Shown in pieces: positions 36,192 through 37,716 of a stretch of 37,716 nucleotides of DNA. Below the pieces are notes generated by a model. It saw only the letters and a program-made list of their open reading frames with translations. It did no database searches and was not told the DNA's origin. The DNA comes from Lysobacterales bacterium (GTDB taxonomy: Bacteria; Pseudomonadota; Gammaproteobacteria; Xanthomonadales; SZUA-36). Each line of letters opens with the position of its first letter. Positions within the stretch are counted from its first letter, which is position 1. The stretch lies in the NCBI GenBank assembly GCA_013001885.1, contig JABDLD010000055.1:1-37716 (forward strand), read 5' to 3'. Position numbers and translations under genes: made by a program.

Positions 36192-37693
36192 GCGAGTCGG
36201 TAAAATACCTGATCCTCGGCTCGTCGTTTCTCGTGTTGGCCATTTCTTTCGCTATCGGAGTCTGGGCCAAGAAAAAGGTCACTTCACCCGAGGACTTTTT
36301 CGGGGGAGCGAAAATTTTCGGACCTCTCACTGTCGGCCTTGCCACCATGGCCGCGGTCGGTAGCGCCTTCGCTGTTGTCGGCGTGCCGGGCCTGGTGTAC
36401 AGCACCGGCAACACGATCCTGCTCTTCATGTTCGCTGCCCCGGCTTTCGTGTTCAGTTACCTGGTGATTGGAAAAAAGGTCCGGGGAATGGCCGAAATCG
36501 GCACGGTTGCCAGCCTCGGAGACCTGTCGGATCTTCGTTTCAACCGGCACCGCGGGATCAAGCTGATGCTGTCTTTGATGCTGTTCATCGGCTGCGCAAT
36601 GTACCTTTCCGCCCAAGTCGCTGCCTGCGCCAAGCTCTTCGAGAACCTTTTTGACTGGAACCAATGGGTGATCAGCGCGGTAATTTTCACCATTCTCATT
36701 GCCTACACGGTGCTCAGCGGAGAGATAGGCGGTATTCTCACACAGGCATTCCAGGGGCTGGTGATCGTCGTTGCAGGCCTGATTTTCATCATATCTTTCT
36801 TTGCCGTGACCGGCGGCTTCGGACCTGTCCTTGAAGCCATCTCGGGACCCCGTGGTGAAGCCGCGGGTCTGAATACCGAGGCCATGACGGCGTGGGGCAG
36901 CCTGCCCGGAGTCTACTCCTTTGCCTGGGTCATGCTGCCCACCCTCGGCATCATGTGTCAGCCCCAGGTCCTGACCCGCATGATGATGCTGAGGGATCCG
37001 CGCGATATGCCCCAGCTTTCGATATATGCCACCTGCACCAATATGGTGGCTGGCCTGATGGTCATGGCTGTCGGATATTGCGCCATCTACCTGGTGGCAA
37101 ACGGCACGGTGACAATCAGCGATCCCGATAAGGCGGTGTTCAAGGTGGCGGACTACCTGGGAGTCGTCGCCCAACTGTTCGTCTACCCCGCCGTGCTGGC
37201 CGCCGCACTCTCCACATCGAGCCTGTTTCTGTCGCTCGCGGGCAATATCGTATCCCGAGACCTGCCGGGCTCGCTCGGACTGACCTTCGCACCGGCGACA
37301 CAAATGAGGGCCTCTCGCATCGCGATGTCCGTGATGGGAATCCTGGCTATTGGCTTTGCCGCCGTCAGCGGCGACATGGTGGCTATTCTCGGCACCTACG
37401 GGTTCGGCACGCTGACCGCGGCCACCTTTCCGATCTTTATTATTGGTTTTCTCTGGAAAGGCGCCAGCAGCAAGGGCGTCATGATAGGTATGCTTACCGC
37501 ACTCGTGACCACCATCGGGGGCGTGGCCATTGAGCTCCTCAAGAAATACGACATGTCGGGCTTCGACTGGCCGGGCGGAGTGCCCTGGTACGTCTTCGTT
37601 ATGACAGCCTCAGTGTCGGTAACGATTTTTGCCTCGCTAATCACCACGGGTGATGAACTCGACAGTCGCGTCGAGATGGCCCTGGATCTGTAG
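36188..37693 (+). CDS. Sodium:solute symporter (SSS family)
   Basis: A 501-residue inner-membrane transporter with about thirteen hydrophobic segments. The N-terminal SFAIGVWAKKKVTSPEDFFGGAKIFGPLTVGLATMAAVGSAFAVVGVPGLVY is the typical SSS start, with discontinuous first helix and small residues at the sodium site. VLSGEIGGILTQAFQGLVIVVAG and AALSTSSLFLSLAGNIVSRDL are the further family signatures. The start is GTG 36188, overlapping the previous stop (GTGA), with AGAGGG just upstream. It should import a small solute, often a carboxylate, driven by sodium. With the TonB receptor upstream, it completes an uptake path through both membranes (inference). Confidence 0.92.
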   Translation: MSESVKYLILGSSFLVLAISFAIGVWAKKKVTSPEDFFGGAKIFGPLTVGLATMAAVGSAFAVVGVPGLVYSTGNTILLFMFAAPAFVFSYLVIGKKVRGMAEIGTVASLGDLSDLRFNRHRGIKLMLSLMLFIGCAMYLSAQVAACAKLFENLFDWNQWVISAVIFTILIAYTVLSGEIGGILTQAFQGLVIVVAGLIFIISFFAVTGGFGPVLEAISGPRGEAAGLNTEAMTAWGSLPGVYSFAWVMLPTLGIMCQPQVLTRMMMLRDPRDMPQLSIYATCTNMVAGLMVMAVGYCAIYLVANGTVTISDPDKAVFKVADYLGVVAQLFVYPAVLAAALSTSSLFLSLAGNIVSRDLPGSLGLTFAPATQMRASRIAMSVMGILAIGFAAVSGDMVAILGTYGFGTLTAATFPIFIIGFLWKGASSKGVMIGMLTALVTTIGGVAIELLKKYDMSGFDWPGGVPWYVFVMTASVSVTIFASLITTGDELDSRVEMALDL

Positions 37694-37716
37694 TGGGGTC
37701 ATGCATGTAGAGGGGT

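Noticed and set aside
36284-37303. 339-codon open frame opposite the symporter
   Set aside because: Antisense to a clear multi-helix transporter and composed of low-plausibility His/Gln/Arg-rich sequence.

Overview
The window looks like a chromosomal segment of a Gammaproteobacterium. The core block pyrG-kdsA-eno-ftsB-ispD-ispF-truD is the order usual in that class. It sits next to parE and parC, and the outer-membrane and secreted proteins (TonB-dependent receptor, periplasmic penicillin-acylase-type hydrolase) are Gram-negative. Coding density is very high and many genes overlap by 4 bases. No gap exceeds about 160 bases. I see no rRNA, tRNA, CRISPR array, insertion sequence or prophage. 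I cannot name the genus; the gene content resembles free-living marine or soil lineages, which is inference only.

Layout. 1-4153: the end of a VanY-type carboxypeptidase (+), then on the minus strand a SecB-like protein, an AlkA-type DNA glycosylase and a large secreted penicillin-acylase-family hydrolase. 4271-8889: a four-gene minus-strand ABC export operon (ATPase, permease, GldG-like auxiliary protein, DUF4340-type protein). 9012-10437: an AstE/AspA-like M14 enzyme and a PspB-like membrane protein (+). 10527-12325: a NarL/DesK-type two-component pair (-). 12390-13310: a small HExxH protein (+) that runs tail to tail into an FHA-domain membrane protein (-). 13307-19695: the minus-strand core operon truD/ispF/ispD/ftsB/eno/kdsA/pyrG. 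19856-25521: a plus-strand operon parE, SnoaL/NTF2-like, nnrS-like, parC, in which two accessory genes separate the topoisomerase IV subunits. 25538-25582: a very strong hairpin. 25617-27059: a secreted protein built from four near-identical 99-residue, six-cysteine repeats.

27202-37693 is the most interesting region: a self-contained accessory locus. A TetR-type regulator leads a minus-strand, translationally coupled operon of a KAS III-like enzyme with altered active-site residues, an acyl-CoA synthetase, an alpha/beta hydrolase, a secreted PHA-depolymerase-like esterase of circularly permuted layout and an SDR dehydrogenase. Divergently transcribed are a TonB-dependent receptor, a small membrane protein and a sodium:solute symporter. 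An inverted repeat in the divergent region overlaps both the regulator start codon and a candidate receptor promoter. Read together (inference), the locus could secrete an esterase onto a polyester or ester substrate, import oligomers through the TonB receptor and monomers through the symporter, hydrolyse them, activate the acid to a CoA thioester, oxidise a hydroxyl group and finish with thiolase-fold chemistry. The substrate cannot be named from sequence.
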